Below, piece by piece: positions 38,182 through 49,146 of a stretch of DNA of 64,000 bases (the stretch's first letter is position 1; every line of letters starts with the position of its first letter). Under the pieces are notes generated by a model. It searched no databases. It saw nothing but the letters and a program-made list of their open reading frames with translations, and had not been told where the DNA came from. The translations under genes were made by a program, and so were the position numbers. The DNA is taken from assembly GCA_028023455.1 (NCBI GenBank), contig JAQFVV010006711.1, positions 374,001-438,000 of the forward strand, in the 5' to 3' direction. Origin of the DNA: Epiperipatus broadwayi. Lineage: Eukaryota > Onychophora > Udeonychophora > Euonychophora > Peripatidae.

Positions 38182-39540
38182 TTTGAAGAAATTAAAGAAT
38201 CTGTATTGAACATATATTTAGCAGTAGAAGATATAAAAATGGCATTGGTTTATTCTGGGAAGATGAGAAGGAGAGAGGTTGAAGAAGAAGTTGATTGATT
38301 ATTTTGAGGAAAGTGATAGTTATAAACTTTAAGAAATTAGAGCATCTGTTACATAGAAAGTGATCTAGGATATTGTCATAATTTGCCCTATAATAAAAGA
38401 CTACTAATGTGTTATTAATGTTTATAAATACAATTTAGTGAATTCAAGAAGGAAAGATTCCTGGATTGAAACTCAACTCGTCACCTCCAGTGCTCAAATG
38501 TAACATAACCATCTGAATAAACAATATTTTAAACAGCTTAGTAACTAACCATTTGATTATTATTATTATTATTTTTAATGCTAAATTTAAGAAATTTAAC
38601 AAATGATGATGATAGCAAGAGAGATTTAAAATAGAACAGGTTTTTAATATAATGTCAAAAGTATTTTGCAGTTTATTAAAAATGAATTTGAGAAAGTTCT
38701 GTAAATATTTAATTGGAGTATAATGTTTAGACATCAGAGATGTAGTCAGTGAAAAAGAACTAGAGCTTCTGAAAAATGATATTAAGAGAAGAAAATAAAA
38801 GAGAATAAGTACGTTAAGCAGAAAAATTTAGGAAACTGAAGTTTGAAAAATGCGAGTAGAAATTAAGTAAAGAGAATTGGTAACGGAAGGGGAAATGAAA
38901 ATATTTTTAAAGGTGATATTGTATTTTCAAATTATGCTGGAGCAAATGAGTTAGAAATGGTATTAATTCTTTTTCAAAAAATTAAGCATGAAAATAAAAT
39001 TGTGAAGACCATGTTGAAGGAATGTACGATAAACTACATATATGTATTGTTTTCGTGAAGGTTTGTGATGTGTTTTAAGATTACAAACTTATGTTTTAAT
39101 CTCATTGATTCTCAATCATCCAGTGTACTATCTAATTAGAAACAATACTATGAGAGATAGTTGCACTCACAAACATCAAAAGTAATCACCTCTATCCTTG
39201 GCAAAACAATGGCAAAATAAAATACTACTTAAACAAGAGAAAGAATTTTCTATCTCTAAAAATACATATACTGGTTAATGTACAAAACTAACAAATAAAT
39301 ACCAGTCATAGAGACTTTAAAATATTTTACATAGCATAATAATATGTTTTAATATTGGATTATTTCCATCATCTAATATGAGTATTGAATGTCTTTAGAA
39401 AAATTTAAATTTATTTAAATATTCTAAATACATTCATCTGTTAGTAATAGCACATCAAACAGGTTAATATATGCACAATGTTTTAGAGATATTATTCTCC
39501 CCTCTTCTTCAGGTGTTGATGGCCTGACTAGTGACAGTAC
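38182..39540 (+). other. Spire intron, no gene
   Basis: A+T-rich. The piece 39490-39540 is probably the 3' part of the SINE-like copy that follows. Confidence 0.5.
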
Positions 39541-39625
39541 TAGCTTGGGATTCAAACCTGGACCATTAGATTCTTGAATATTGAATTTTAAGGTAGCGCT
39601 CCAAACAACTGAGTCATCCTGCCAA
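39541..39625 (-). repeat. tRNA-derived SINE head
   Basis: The minus strand from about 39623 reads GGCAGGATGACTCAGTTGTT. It has an A box at 39601-39616 (TGACTCAGTTGTTTGG) and a B box GGTTTGAATCC at 39548-39558, one base from consensus. The spacing of about 42 bp is normal for a tRNA with a long variable arm. Downstream, minus-strand sequence to about 39490 (GTCAGGCCATCAACACC) may be the SINE body. The acceptor stem is not paired, so it is not a functional tRNA gene. Confidence 0.6.
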
Positions 39626-39867
39626 ATCTGAAATTAAATTTGTAAAAAATATTTTGGCATATATTTAAAACTGAACTGAAATGTTACTCAAGAAAATTCG
39701 AACAATTCTTATTTTTTATTCAAGATATGTAAATAACTAATAGTATTTATATTAAATAGTTTAAGACAGTTGTTATATATTTAAAAAGTTTGTTATGCTT
39801 TTATTACTTTTAATCTTTTTGTATTGTTTCATTAAAATTATGCTATCATTATATGATATGATGCATA

Positions 39868-40371
39868 CATTGAAAAGGTAACTGGTTCTCTTTCCAAGCT
39901 GCCTGCAGCACAATTTTTGAATTAACACGTTATGTAGCGACATAGTTTAATTATTTACCACATAAATTTTAAGGCGTTGGTTTGTTTGGATCATGAATTA
40001 TGACATGAAATGTGACAAGGTGTTTCATACTTTAACTCTTGATGAAACAATGCTCTAACATTACATTTTATTTTAAATTGGGTAAAATTGTTACTGAAGT
40101 ACTTGAAATGATGGTAATAAATCCATGAGTTACAAGAACATTTTCAAGTGGTTTACAAAATTTTGTGATGTCAGAGAGAGCATTGAAGATGACCTATGAA
40201 GGTATAAAACACACTATTACATATCATGTCATAATTCTGATCCAGACATGTTAATGCCTTAAAAATTTTTTTTTGTTGAATAACTGAACTATGTCGCTGT
40301 GTAACATATGCTTTGATTTAAAGATTTCATTGCAGGTAGCTTGGTGAGAGAACTAGTTGACTGTTTCATTG
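39868..40371. mobile_element. mariner-family element remnant with long inverted repeats
   Basis: The left end, 39868-39955 (including CCAAGCTGCCTGCA and GTAGCGACATAGTT), is matched in reverse complement at about 40280-40371 (AACTATGTCGCTGTGTAAC and TGCAGGTAGCTTGG), with substitutions and small indels. The arms are about 85 bp. Between them is a piece of mariner transposase. The element is internally deleted, so it was mobilised, if at all, by a transposase from elsewhere. The exact ends are uncertain; weak similarity may extend outward past both. Confidence 0.7.
40051..40199 (+). pseudogene. mariner transposase N-terminal (helix-turn-helix) fragment
   Basis: From 40051 the reading CSNITFYFKLGKIVTEVLEMM matches the start of mariner transposases (FxFKLGKTATETxEML), part of the DNA-binding helix-turn-helix. 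After a frameshift, MSYKNIFKWFTKF and CDVRESIEDDL (40125-40196) match SxxxVFKWxKRFxxGRESxEDDxRxGRP. A stop ends it where the GRP linker would begin. The catalytic DDD domain is missing entirely. Confidence 0.75.
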
Positions 40372-40640
40372 GGACACTGTATGTAATATTAGCACTTTAA
40401 AGTTTGAACTTTTGATAAGAACTACTACTAAAAATCAGCTTGGTGAGAGAACTAGTCTACGGTTTCATTGGGACACTGTATGCAAGATTAGCACTTAAAA
40501 GTTTGACCTTTTTTTTCCATATGTCAAATGCATTGACCGGGAAGCGAACCCTGGCCAGCTGCTTGGAAGGCAGCTATGCTAACTGGGTCACCAACGCTTG
40601 ACAAGTTTGAACTTTTAATAAGAACTACTACTAAAAATCA
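40339..40640 (+). repeat. 99-bp tandem duplication, second unit split by a retroposon
   Basis: Unit 1 is 40339-40437 and unit 2 runs from 40438 to 40640. Both start GCTTGGTGAGAGAACTAGT and end AACTACTACTAAAAATCA. Unit 2 is 203 bp long; the extra 104 bp is exactly the 96-bp tRNA-Gly retroposon plus an 8-bp target duplication. The unit spans the right end of the mariner element and 66 bp of flank, so the duplication followed mariner insertion and the retroposon came last. Confidence 0.9.
40507..40602 (-). mobile_element. tRNA-Gly(UCC)-derived retroposon, copy 2
   Basis: The minus strand from 40597 to 40529 reads as tRNA-Gly(UCC): acceptor GCGTTGG with TCAATGC, anticodon loop CTTCCAA between GCTGC and GCAGC, and B box GGTTCGCTTCC. 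The D arm has lost a few bases (GTGACCCAGTTAGCA). A tail TTTGACATATGG and eight A follow, the same words as copy 1 at 13372-13467. The insertion is flanked by AAGTTTGA at 40499-40506 and 40603-40610. The first unit of the surrounding tandem duplication preserves the uninterrupted site. The D-arm deletion makes a functional tRNA unlikely. Confidence 0.9.
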
Positions 40641-43129
40641 AAAAAGTTCTATTGTAAATATTGAATTAGAAAAGTTATAAGAAAGAAATGTATTAAAATT
40701 AGAATTTTCTATTTCGGGCTTTTCACACTAATATTTTCTTCAAATTATAACAATTTTATTTTAATTAAAACAATTTTTATAAATGATTTTATATACTTAT
40801 TTTAAAGTAGGGTTAATGCTTTAAAAGTTTCTTGATGTAGATTCTATAATCAGGCAATAAAAATCTGATCATTATCTCCTCCCCCTCATTTTTTTTTTTT
40901 TTTCTAATATCTTATGGTGAGAGTTTTATCATATAATAATGAGTTTCACATTACCATCATGATAAGTTGCTATTTATTGGTTCTGATTACAATGATTTAA
41001 TGTTTTATTTTACATTTTAATTATTTAGTATCTCACCACTTTTCTAAATTATAGCTTTGATGTGATAAATAGCTTCTAAAAACACAAATGTCTTGAAAAT
41101 TGCAGTAATGTTTTGTTGGGAAAATATATTCTGTCTGTTTAAATAATTATTTTTATTATATCAAAGGAATATGAAAAATATATTTGTAATTAATATATTT
41201 AATTAATCTTCTACACAGAAATATATATATAGCACTGAGGCATCATCTATTTAACTAAATATGAAATTAAGATTTTTTAGATCTTACACAATTACAAATA
41301 CCTGTAAAATAATTAGTGAAATGCAAGAGCATAGGATTACAATTTGTGGTTTTGGAAAAATCTTTTTAACTGTTTGCAATTTCAACCACAATTTAAAAAA
41401 TAACTAACATTTTATTTATGTAAAAATGTTAATTAATTGCCTAGAAATTTATTAGATTACTAAATTAATAAACATACAAATATACTTGTCTGCTGAAAGA
41501 TTTTCCATATTTATAAATTATTGGATTATACTTTTGTGCTTCATTAATTGATTTTTTTTTAAGAAACGAATAGTTATGTAGCATTTATTGAATCTCATTT
41601 GCATAGTAGCTAAATTGAAGACATTTTTATGTTCTATATCAATGTTTTTCAATCTTTTTTATTATTGTGGATTCATAAATAAAGATGTGTGTATGTGTGG
41701 TTTAGCAATATAAAAGTACGTATTATAAATCAGTTAAACTTCGTATTTCGCTGCTGCGATAAAAATATTGTATTTATTTTATAGAACGACTTATACATTT
41801 TAATTTAGTAAATATATAATTATAAATAAAATTAAAATTTAGTGAGACCTTTGTTTTTGCACCTGTTCAACAGTTAAATTAATATTTGTTTGCCAATTTG
41901 TTAAAATTGAATGAAGAGTTGGATCTATGGATTAGTTAAATATTTTTGTTGGCTAGAGAATATAATGTATTTGTAAGTTGGATAAATTTTATTATAATAA
42001 TTACAAATTATAATGTTGCATTCAGAAGTATAAATTCATGACTGTAATATTTACACATGATGGATTTTTTAAATTATATAAAGTAAATTATATCATTTTT
42101 CAAGAAATATGCATGTATTTGTGGAATATATAAATTATATTTGTCAATAATACGTGCATTGACAAAATTAAATTTAATTATTTAATTAAATATTATTTAA
42201 AACTAAAGTATTTTCAATATGATGCACTATATTCATGACTTTTAATTATTATAAGTTAATCAGACTGTATTATATATTTATCAGGGATGTCTCATGTATC
42301 CACACTTAATATCTTTTATTGGCTTCTTAATTGGATACTCTTAGATCTTTTGCTAAAGATATTATGATTTGTTCAATATACAACAACTTTTTTTTCCTGA
42401 TCATTTTCTTTACACATACCAATTTAATATTTTCTGGGCTGAATATATTTGTGCTTATTTTCACATTTTCTGATGCTTCATTATATAAGTATTTATGCTG
42501 TCTAATTATTGTTGTAATATTTAAGTGAATCCCCTAGGCCATTGCATTGAATTGCGTATACAATCTATGGGAATTCTGTTTTACTGATTTATCTTTAGTG
42601 CTATTGATCCATTTATTTAAATTAACTAGTATCCTAAAACCTATTATAAAATCTTGTTTACAATTTTTTTAAATCTTTGTTGCTATGCAAAAAGGATATA
42701 TGGCATAGAGATCCATGGCTGGAATTTATTTTCTCTCTCATTTTTGCATTTTATATCACGATTAAAAATTTTAATTAATTTGATTTTAACCAAGTCTGCT
42801 ATGTAAATATCACTATTACAGTCTTTATCAGCTTCAAATTTACATAAGCAATAATTCTAAGTTAAAAACCCTTAAGTCCGCTGAAATTGAGGGTGTATAG
42901 TGTCTCTAATTTTATTTGGCTTAATTATTTTGTAATCAAAATTATTTTTATTATTTTTATATCTATTAATAAACAATTCTTAATATCACAGCTTCTGGCA
43001 CTTTTCCCATATTCACTAATACAATATACTGCAGAAATCACACACATTTGTCTATACACTTCAGTTTTTAATTCATAAGATTTTCACACAACATATCACT
43101 GATGTATTTTTTTCTGTAGGGATGGCCAA
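40641..43129 (+). other. Spire intron, no further feature
   Basis: A+T-rich; poly-T at 40889-40904. No motif or repeat I can support. Confidence 0.55.
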
Positions 43130-43130
43130 A

Positions 43131-43168
<38 letters not shown>

Positions 43169-43182
43169 CATCATCATCATCA

Positions 43183-43241
<59 letters not shown>

Positions 43242-43283
43242 TTTTTATTTTCTCTCCTCATCATCATCATCATCATCATCATC
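43130..43283. repeat. compound (ATT)n-(ATC)n-(ATT)n-(ATC)n microsatellite
   Basis: About 150 bp of uninterrupted trinucleotide repeat: ATT, then a short ATC island at 43168-43184, ATT again, a T-rich break, then ATC at 43258-43283. Long open frames here (poly-Ile, poly-Met) are artefacts of the repeat. Confidence 0.95.
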
Positions 43284-43606
43284 TCAACAAGCATTAAATT
43301 GCATAAAATTTCTTTGCTTGATAATTAATCCTGTGGTTCAGGAGAATTTCATTCTGTAATATTCATTAATAAACATTGCAGTGATGTTCTTGCTTATTCA
43401 TATTAAAACATTGCTAATTAACTGTTCTTTTTATTTATCAGAATTATTTTTAATAATAATATAATTAACTTAATTGTGTGAGTACGGGATACTATGCCAA
43501 AAAGTTGGTTATATTAAATGATGCTGCTTTATACTTATCCCTTATTTGACTATATTAAATGAATTAACAAAATTGAAAGATCTGACTATATATTCTTAGC
43601 CATTCT

Positions 43607-43868
43607 GTGATTAGTTGTTGTTTTGAAGAATTGTACTATTATGTTAGAATTATCACCGAATGGCTACAAAGCAGTTTTGATTTCAGAAAATATACAGTCA
43701 GATCATCCTACGATTTTGTTCATGAAATTAAAGCCCACAATAAAAGACGACTACAGATTGGTGTCATTCAATGTAACCAAAACTTTATGGTGCATTATTT
43801 GTACTGATTTAATTAAGGTAATCATAGAATTACTTTTTAAAAGCTATTTTGATGAACAAAAAGGATAA
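43607..43868 (+). pseudogene. PLE reverse transcriptase fragment, frameshifted
   Basis: Two overlapping frames carry adjacent pieces of one PLE polymerase. In one, near 43700-43740, VRSSYDFVHEIK matches the (V/I)xNSxDFVxxI block. In the other, near 43755-43830, DYRLVSFNVTKTLWCIICTD and LIKVIIELL matches LVSFDVTSLFTSIPxxxAIxxI, the motif A region, with the catalytic Asp replaced by Asn. A frameshift lies between about 43730 and 43750. It is 5'-truncated and dead. GIY-YIG remains 0.8 kb downstream probably belong to the same copy. Confidence 0.7.
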
Positions 43869-44687
43869 TTTATCATCGATGTTTCAAATTAAACTAACAA
43901 GCAAATCATTATAATATTAAATAAGTATGAATATTACAGAATGTAAAACTCCTGGCCCATTAGATTAATAAGCAGTGGTATTACACTCAGTTTAATATCT
44001 TTTGAGATTGAAAACAAAATTATTTTGCTGTTCCTAGATAAAAAAAAACAAAAATATTGTATGTAATATTTAGTGAGGCTATAACCTCGAGAATATGCGT
44101 GTCAAATGCGATAGTCGGGACCTCTACAGGTGTTTAACCACAAGCATATTAAACACATATTGATTACTTACATAATCAATGTGTGTTTAATTTATAATTA
44201 AAAATATTGTATATAAAAGATCAATCAACAATGTGTTTGTGTACAGATCTTATGAAGTTATAACTGAATTGTATAGAAAAGAATACAGGAATAGTGGTGG
44301 AAATCTTATTAATAGAAATAGAGAAATAAAAATAATTTAAATTATAAAATAATTATTAAGCCAATTGAAATTAGAAGCATTATACACCTAAGATTTCAGA
44401 TACCAAAAACTTATAAACTAACAGGGTTTAAAAGTTTTTAAAGCTAGAACCACTATTTACCTTATTAAAGCATAATACTGAAATTTTAAAAACTGATTTG
44501 GTTAAAATCACATGTAATAAAAATAACAACAAGTTAATTAAAAACTTCAATCATAGTATCACAGAGAATATGGAGAGAAAAAAGAAAACCAAGCCACAGA
44601 TCCAATGCCATATATATCTTACATAGCCACAACAGAATATATATATGATGAGGATTACAATAAAATTGACAAAAGACTATTTCTTAC

Positions 44688-44852
44688 AGATTGTATATAC
44701 AGTTTCAATGCAATGGTTTAGAATGTTCAGCTATATATTATGGTAAATCTCAGCTTAATATTGCAATAAGAATTAGGAAGCATAAATACTTATACAATAA
44801 AGCAAATAAAAATCGTGCCCATATGTATGTATTTTTAGATAATGGAGAGTAA
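44688..44852 (+). pseudogene. PLE GIY-YIG endonuclease fragment
   Basis: Fifty-four codons read RLYIQFQCNGLECSAIYYGK and SQLNIAIRIRKHKYLYNKAN, matching the PLE endonuclease pattern (V/I)YKIxCxxCxxxYIGxTxRxLxxRIxEH. The YIG has become YYG and the EH has become KH. The start of the motif is out of frame by one base (DEDYNKIDKRLFLTDCIY upstream). It lies in the expected position 3' of the reverse transcriptase fragment at 43607-43868. The intervening 0.8 kb is too decayed to read. Confidence 0.65.
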
Positions 44853-44878
44853 AGTGATCAAAAAATCAAAAATATATA

Positions 44879-46089
44879 CACCTGGGTCTCATTTTACGCG
44901 ATAGATAGGTTACTCAGAAAACACGCACAAACGAAATCGCGCAAAAATAGACGTAACTTACCTTGAAAAAGGGGGGATACGGACTGTGAGTTTTCAAAAA
45001 TCGTGTAAAAGCAAAGCACCAATGTAAAATTACTTTAAAATTCTCGCAAAAAAAAAATAAGGAAATAAAATATGACTAATAAAAAATTTCAAATTTGGAA
45101 AAAATTGATACAAGACAAACTTTTTTTAACTATAATATTTAATTTTATTCAAAACAATATATTTTTATGCATAATTTACATTTTTTTATACATGTTTTAA
45201 TTATTATCACTATTTGCCGATAAACAGGTTCCTTTGCAAACTGGTAAAAAATCAGATTCTTCACAAAAGGAAATACAACTAGCGCCAATGTCACTCTCAC
45301 GTTGTGTTAATGGTTTTCTGGTGACAACGTAATTAGTAATTAATCTAACAACTAAAAATTAAATTCTTATTTTTGTCTTTAATTTTCAATTTTAATTGTG
45401 CCCACTTCTATTACTCACCTTTTAAAAATAAACTTGCTGACACTAAATGATTAATAATTGATTACGTTCTTTTTTAAAAAGCAAAAACAGAATATGATTT
45501 AAAATGCAAAATTAACATGCAAAAAGTTTGAACAAATTTACATTATAATCTTGCTACAAAATATCCAAGAAATGGAATGCATAATCATTTCATTTGCATA
45601 AATTTGCATCACTCTGAGTCAATTTATTATATTTTGTAATACGGCTATGATTATGAGGGCTTTGAACCTTGAAAGCGCTTAACCTTTTAATGAATAGATA
45701 TTAAAATAATATATATTTTCTTTATTTGTTTTTAGCTTTGTGTGCTTGTGCGTGTTAGCGCATTTTATATATTTTGATTCATAATTAACCACAATGTATA
45801 AACTATTTGCTTATTATAATCTTGTAAAATTTAATGTGTGTATACATAAAATGTGGAAATCATGATTTTAATTTCATTATTGCATAAAATCTTACTATTA
45901 TAAAGCACTGAAAATATTGAAATTACTAAGATGAAAGTCGAATTCCAATAATGTGCTATTACTTTCAATATACGTGAAATTTATTATTTAAAGTAATAGC
46001 GCATTATCGGAGTTCGACTTCCTGAGAAATGTGAATCGCATAACTTCAAAATCGCGTTAAATAAATCAGTGTAAAAAGAGACCTAGGTG
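44879..46089. mobile_element. 1.2-kb DNA transposon with TA target duplication (Tc1/mariner/pogo type), non-autonomous
   Basis: The left end CACCTGGGTCTCATTTTACG (44879) and right end GAGACCTAGGTG (ending 46089) are terminal inverted repeats: the right end read inward is CACCTAGGTCTCTTTTTACA. Similar AACGCGAT/CGCGAT words lie inside each end. TA flanks both sides (44877-44878, 46090-46091). TA duplication and a CGCGAT-rich subterminal region fit the Tc1/mariner superfamily, perhaps its pogo branch. I find no transposase frame, so it is a non-autonomous derivative. A 31-bp-armed hairpin is nested at 45935-46020. Confidence 0.75.
45935..46020. repeat. nested hairpin with 31-bp arms
   Basis: AAGTCGAATTCCAATAATG (from 45935) and CATTATCGGAGTTCGACTT (to 46020) are reverse complements with three transitions. 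The loop is about 24 bp. It is either an inserted foldback element or a subterminal structure of the host transposon. Confidence 0.85.
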
Positions 46090-46790
46090 TATTATATAAT
46101 TAGATACCAACCAGTAACCACCTAAACATTCACAATAAAGATAGTAAACAATATTTCTCACTGCTGTCAAGGCAACCCTTTTCACCTTTTAATAGCAAGA
46201 ATGGAAATCCACTCTTCCTAATGGTCCATTGAATATATATGGACACTTAAAAATTTGCAACTTGACCACAGAGAATGAAATATTGTTACAATGAAGTTTA
46301 AATAAACCTCCTTAAACATGAAATTAAATATGTCCATGTAATGCAGACCAATAAATAATCAATTATAACATTATAAAATGCAATACATATAAATTGCTCA
46401 TGTATTATTTAAATAATAAGTGAAATAATGCTTAAAGCTAAATGGGATAATTATGTAATTAGATACCAACCAGTAACCACCTAAACATTCATAATAAAGA
46501 TAGTAAGCAATATTTCTCATTGCTGTCATGGCAACCTTCTCACCTTTAAGAAGGGAAATCCAGTCTTACTAATGGTCCATTGAATATATATGGACACTTA
46601 AAGATTGCAACTTGACCACAGAGAATGAAATATTGATATAATGAAGTTTAAATAAACCTCCTTAAACATGAAATTAAACATGTCCATGTAATGCAGACTA
46701 ATATATAGTCAATTATAACATTACAAACTGCAATACATATAAATTGCTCATGTATTATTTAAATAATGTGAAATAATGTTTAAAGATATA
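46090..46790. repeat. two-copy tandem repeat, 359-bp period
   Basis: AGATACCAACCAGTAACC recurs at 46102 and 46461, and similarity continues through CCATTGAATATATATGGACA and TAAATTGCTCATGTATTATT in both copies, with scattered substitutions and small deletions. It is non-coding. Copy 1 starts immediately after the transposon's TA duplication. Confidence 0.9.
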
Positions 46791-47071
46791 TTATGTATTA
46801 ACCAACAATAACATCATTGATAGAAGATTTAACAGTATCCAATTAATTACTCATTGGAATATATAAACTGTGAATACTAATAAGACCTTCCTGACAAATA
46901 TAATGCAGTCTTATTAACTTATAATAAGCTATGAATGTGGTGCACTACAACTAAAATGTATTAGACTTCAATAATGTCTATAATTAAATGATTAAATTTT
47001 GTCAAATGCTTATACATATGTATGCACCAGTTTATTATATTTAGTAATAATGAAACCTACTTTAATTATTA

Positions 47072-49146
47072 TTTTGAAATATGAAATTTTTTTTTACAGT
47101 ACAGGCTTTTTTATACCTCACTTCTATATGTAATATATAGGAGGTTTGAACTCTGACTTTCACATGACCTTCAACCATCCATGCTATCTCATACTGCTGA
47201 TACACCTGATCACACACACACATGTCGAAAAGAGAAATAATCAGCAATATATGTATTTCATGCTAAACCAGTACTCATCACTTGGTCCAGATTATCATCT
47301 CCACACATATATTCAATCAAAGCTCAGCTTATATTAAGATAGCCAATCTTCTTACTTTAATGGACAGGCTTCAAACCACTCCACCCCACAACTCTTCAGG
47401 CATTCATTTTATTGAAAATCTGATGATGGAATGCTCAACCGTCCATATCATTGTCAACCTTCTCTTTCTACCCATGTTGACCACAAATCACTCTTACCCC
47501 TCATGTACAGGACATAATCATTTACATACATATACAAGGGATAGGCAGACCTTAAAGCACTATATTTTGAAGTATGAAATTTTTTCTACAGTACAGGCTT
47601 TTTCATACCTGCACTTCTATGTGTAATATATAGGGAGTTTGAACTCAGACTTTCACACATCCCTCAACCATCCATGCTATCTCACTGCTGATACACCTAC
47701 TCATGCACATGTCAAAAAGATAAATAACCACCAATATACACATTTCATGCTAATCCAGCATTCCTCAGTTGGTCTAGATTATCATTCTCCACACACATAT
47801 ACAATCAAAGCTCAGCTTATATTAAGTTAGCCAATCTTCATACTTTAATGGACAGGCTACAAACCACTCCATCCCACAACTCTTCAGTCGTCCATTTCAT
47901 TGAAAATATGATGGAAAGCTTAAAACTCACCACAAGTCACTCTGACCTTTCATGTATGGGACTTAATCCATTTACATACATGTACAAGGGATGGGCAGAC
48001 CATAAAGCACCTTGTCCTGTACATGAGGGGTCAGAGTGACTTGTGCTCAATATGGGTAGGATGAGAAGGTTGGCACTGAGATGAGCTTTCAGTGTTCCAT
48101 CATCAATGAAATGAACAGCTGAAGAGTTGTGGGGTGGAATGGTTTGAAGCCTGTTCATTAAGTATGAAGATTGGCTATCTTAATATAAGCTGAGTTACCC
48201 ATGTAGACCATAAGTCACTCTGACCTTTCATGCAGAGGACTTAATTCATTTACATAAATATACAAGGGATGGGCAGACCATAAAGCACTTTGTCCTGTAC
48301 ATGAGGGGTCAGAGTGACTTGTGCTCAATATGGGTAGGATAAGAAGGTTGGCACTGAGGTGAGCTTTAAGCTTTCCATCATCATATTTTCAATGAAATGG
48401 ATGACTGAAGAGTTGTGGGGTGGAGTGGTTTGTAGCCTGTCCATTAAAGTATGAAGATTGGCTAATTTAATACAAGCTGAGCTTTGATTGTATATATGTG
48501 TGGAGATGATAATCTGAACCAATTTATGAATGCTGGTTTAGCATGAAATACATATATTGGTGATCATTTCTCTTTTCAACATGTGTGTGTGATCAGATGT
48601 ATCAGCGGTATGAGATAGCATGGATGGTTGAGGGTCATGTGAAAGCCTTGAGTTCAAACCCCTATATATTACATATAAAAGTGCAGGTATAAAAAGCCTG
48701 TACTGTAGAAAAAAATTGTATTTCATAGTATAGTGCTTTCAAGTCTGCCCATCCCTCGTATATGTATGTAAATGGATTATATCCTATACATGAGGGGTCA
48801 GAGTGACTTGTGGTCAACATGGGTAGGATGAGAAACACTGAGGTGAGCTTTGAGCATTACATCATCAGATTTTCAATGAAATTGATGGCTGAAGAGTTGT
48901 GGGATGGAGTGGTTTGAAGCCTGTTCATTAAAGTATGAAGATTGGCTATCTTAATATAAGCTGAGCTTTGATTGTATATATGTATGGAGATTGATAATTT
49001 GGACCAACTGATGACTGCTGGTTTAGCATGAAATATGTATATTGGTGATTATCTTTTCAACATGTGTGTGATCAGGTGTATCAGTGATATGAGATAGCAT
49101 GGATGATTGAGGGTTGTGTGAAAGTCCGAGTTCAAACCCTATATAT
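47072..49146. repeat. 2.1-kb palindromic array of a ~490-bp repeat
   Basis: Two forward copies (47072-47564 and 47565-48010) are followed by a central scramble of a reverse piece (48012-48196) and a forward piece (48197-48288), then two reverse copies (48289-48729 and 48730-49146). All share TACAGTACAGGCTTTTT, CCATGCTATCTCA, AAAGCTCAGCTTATATTAA, CACAACTCTTCAG and CCTCATGTACAGGA, or their complements. In the reverse copies the + strand carries TAGCATGGATGG and, about 30 bases on, GAGTTCAAACCC, resembling pol III A and B boxes, so the unit may be a tRNA-derived SINE. Open frames within are by-products. A diverged copy lies near 62457-62577. Confidence 0.93.

Noticed and set aside
43073-43328. 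Overlapping open frames rich in Ile and Met on both strands
   Set aside because: They are translations of the (ATT)n/(ATC)n microsatellite.
44093-44140. Possible third tRNA-Gly retroposon (TGTCAAATGCGATAGTCGGGA)
   Set aside because: Only the first 20 or so bases resemble the other copies; the anticodon arm and D arm are absent.
47146-48726. Several 60-114-codon open frames in the palindromic array
   Set aside because: They recur on both strands because the repeat is palindromic, and none is conserved in frame between copies.
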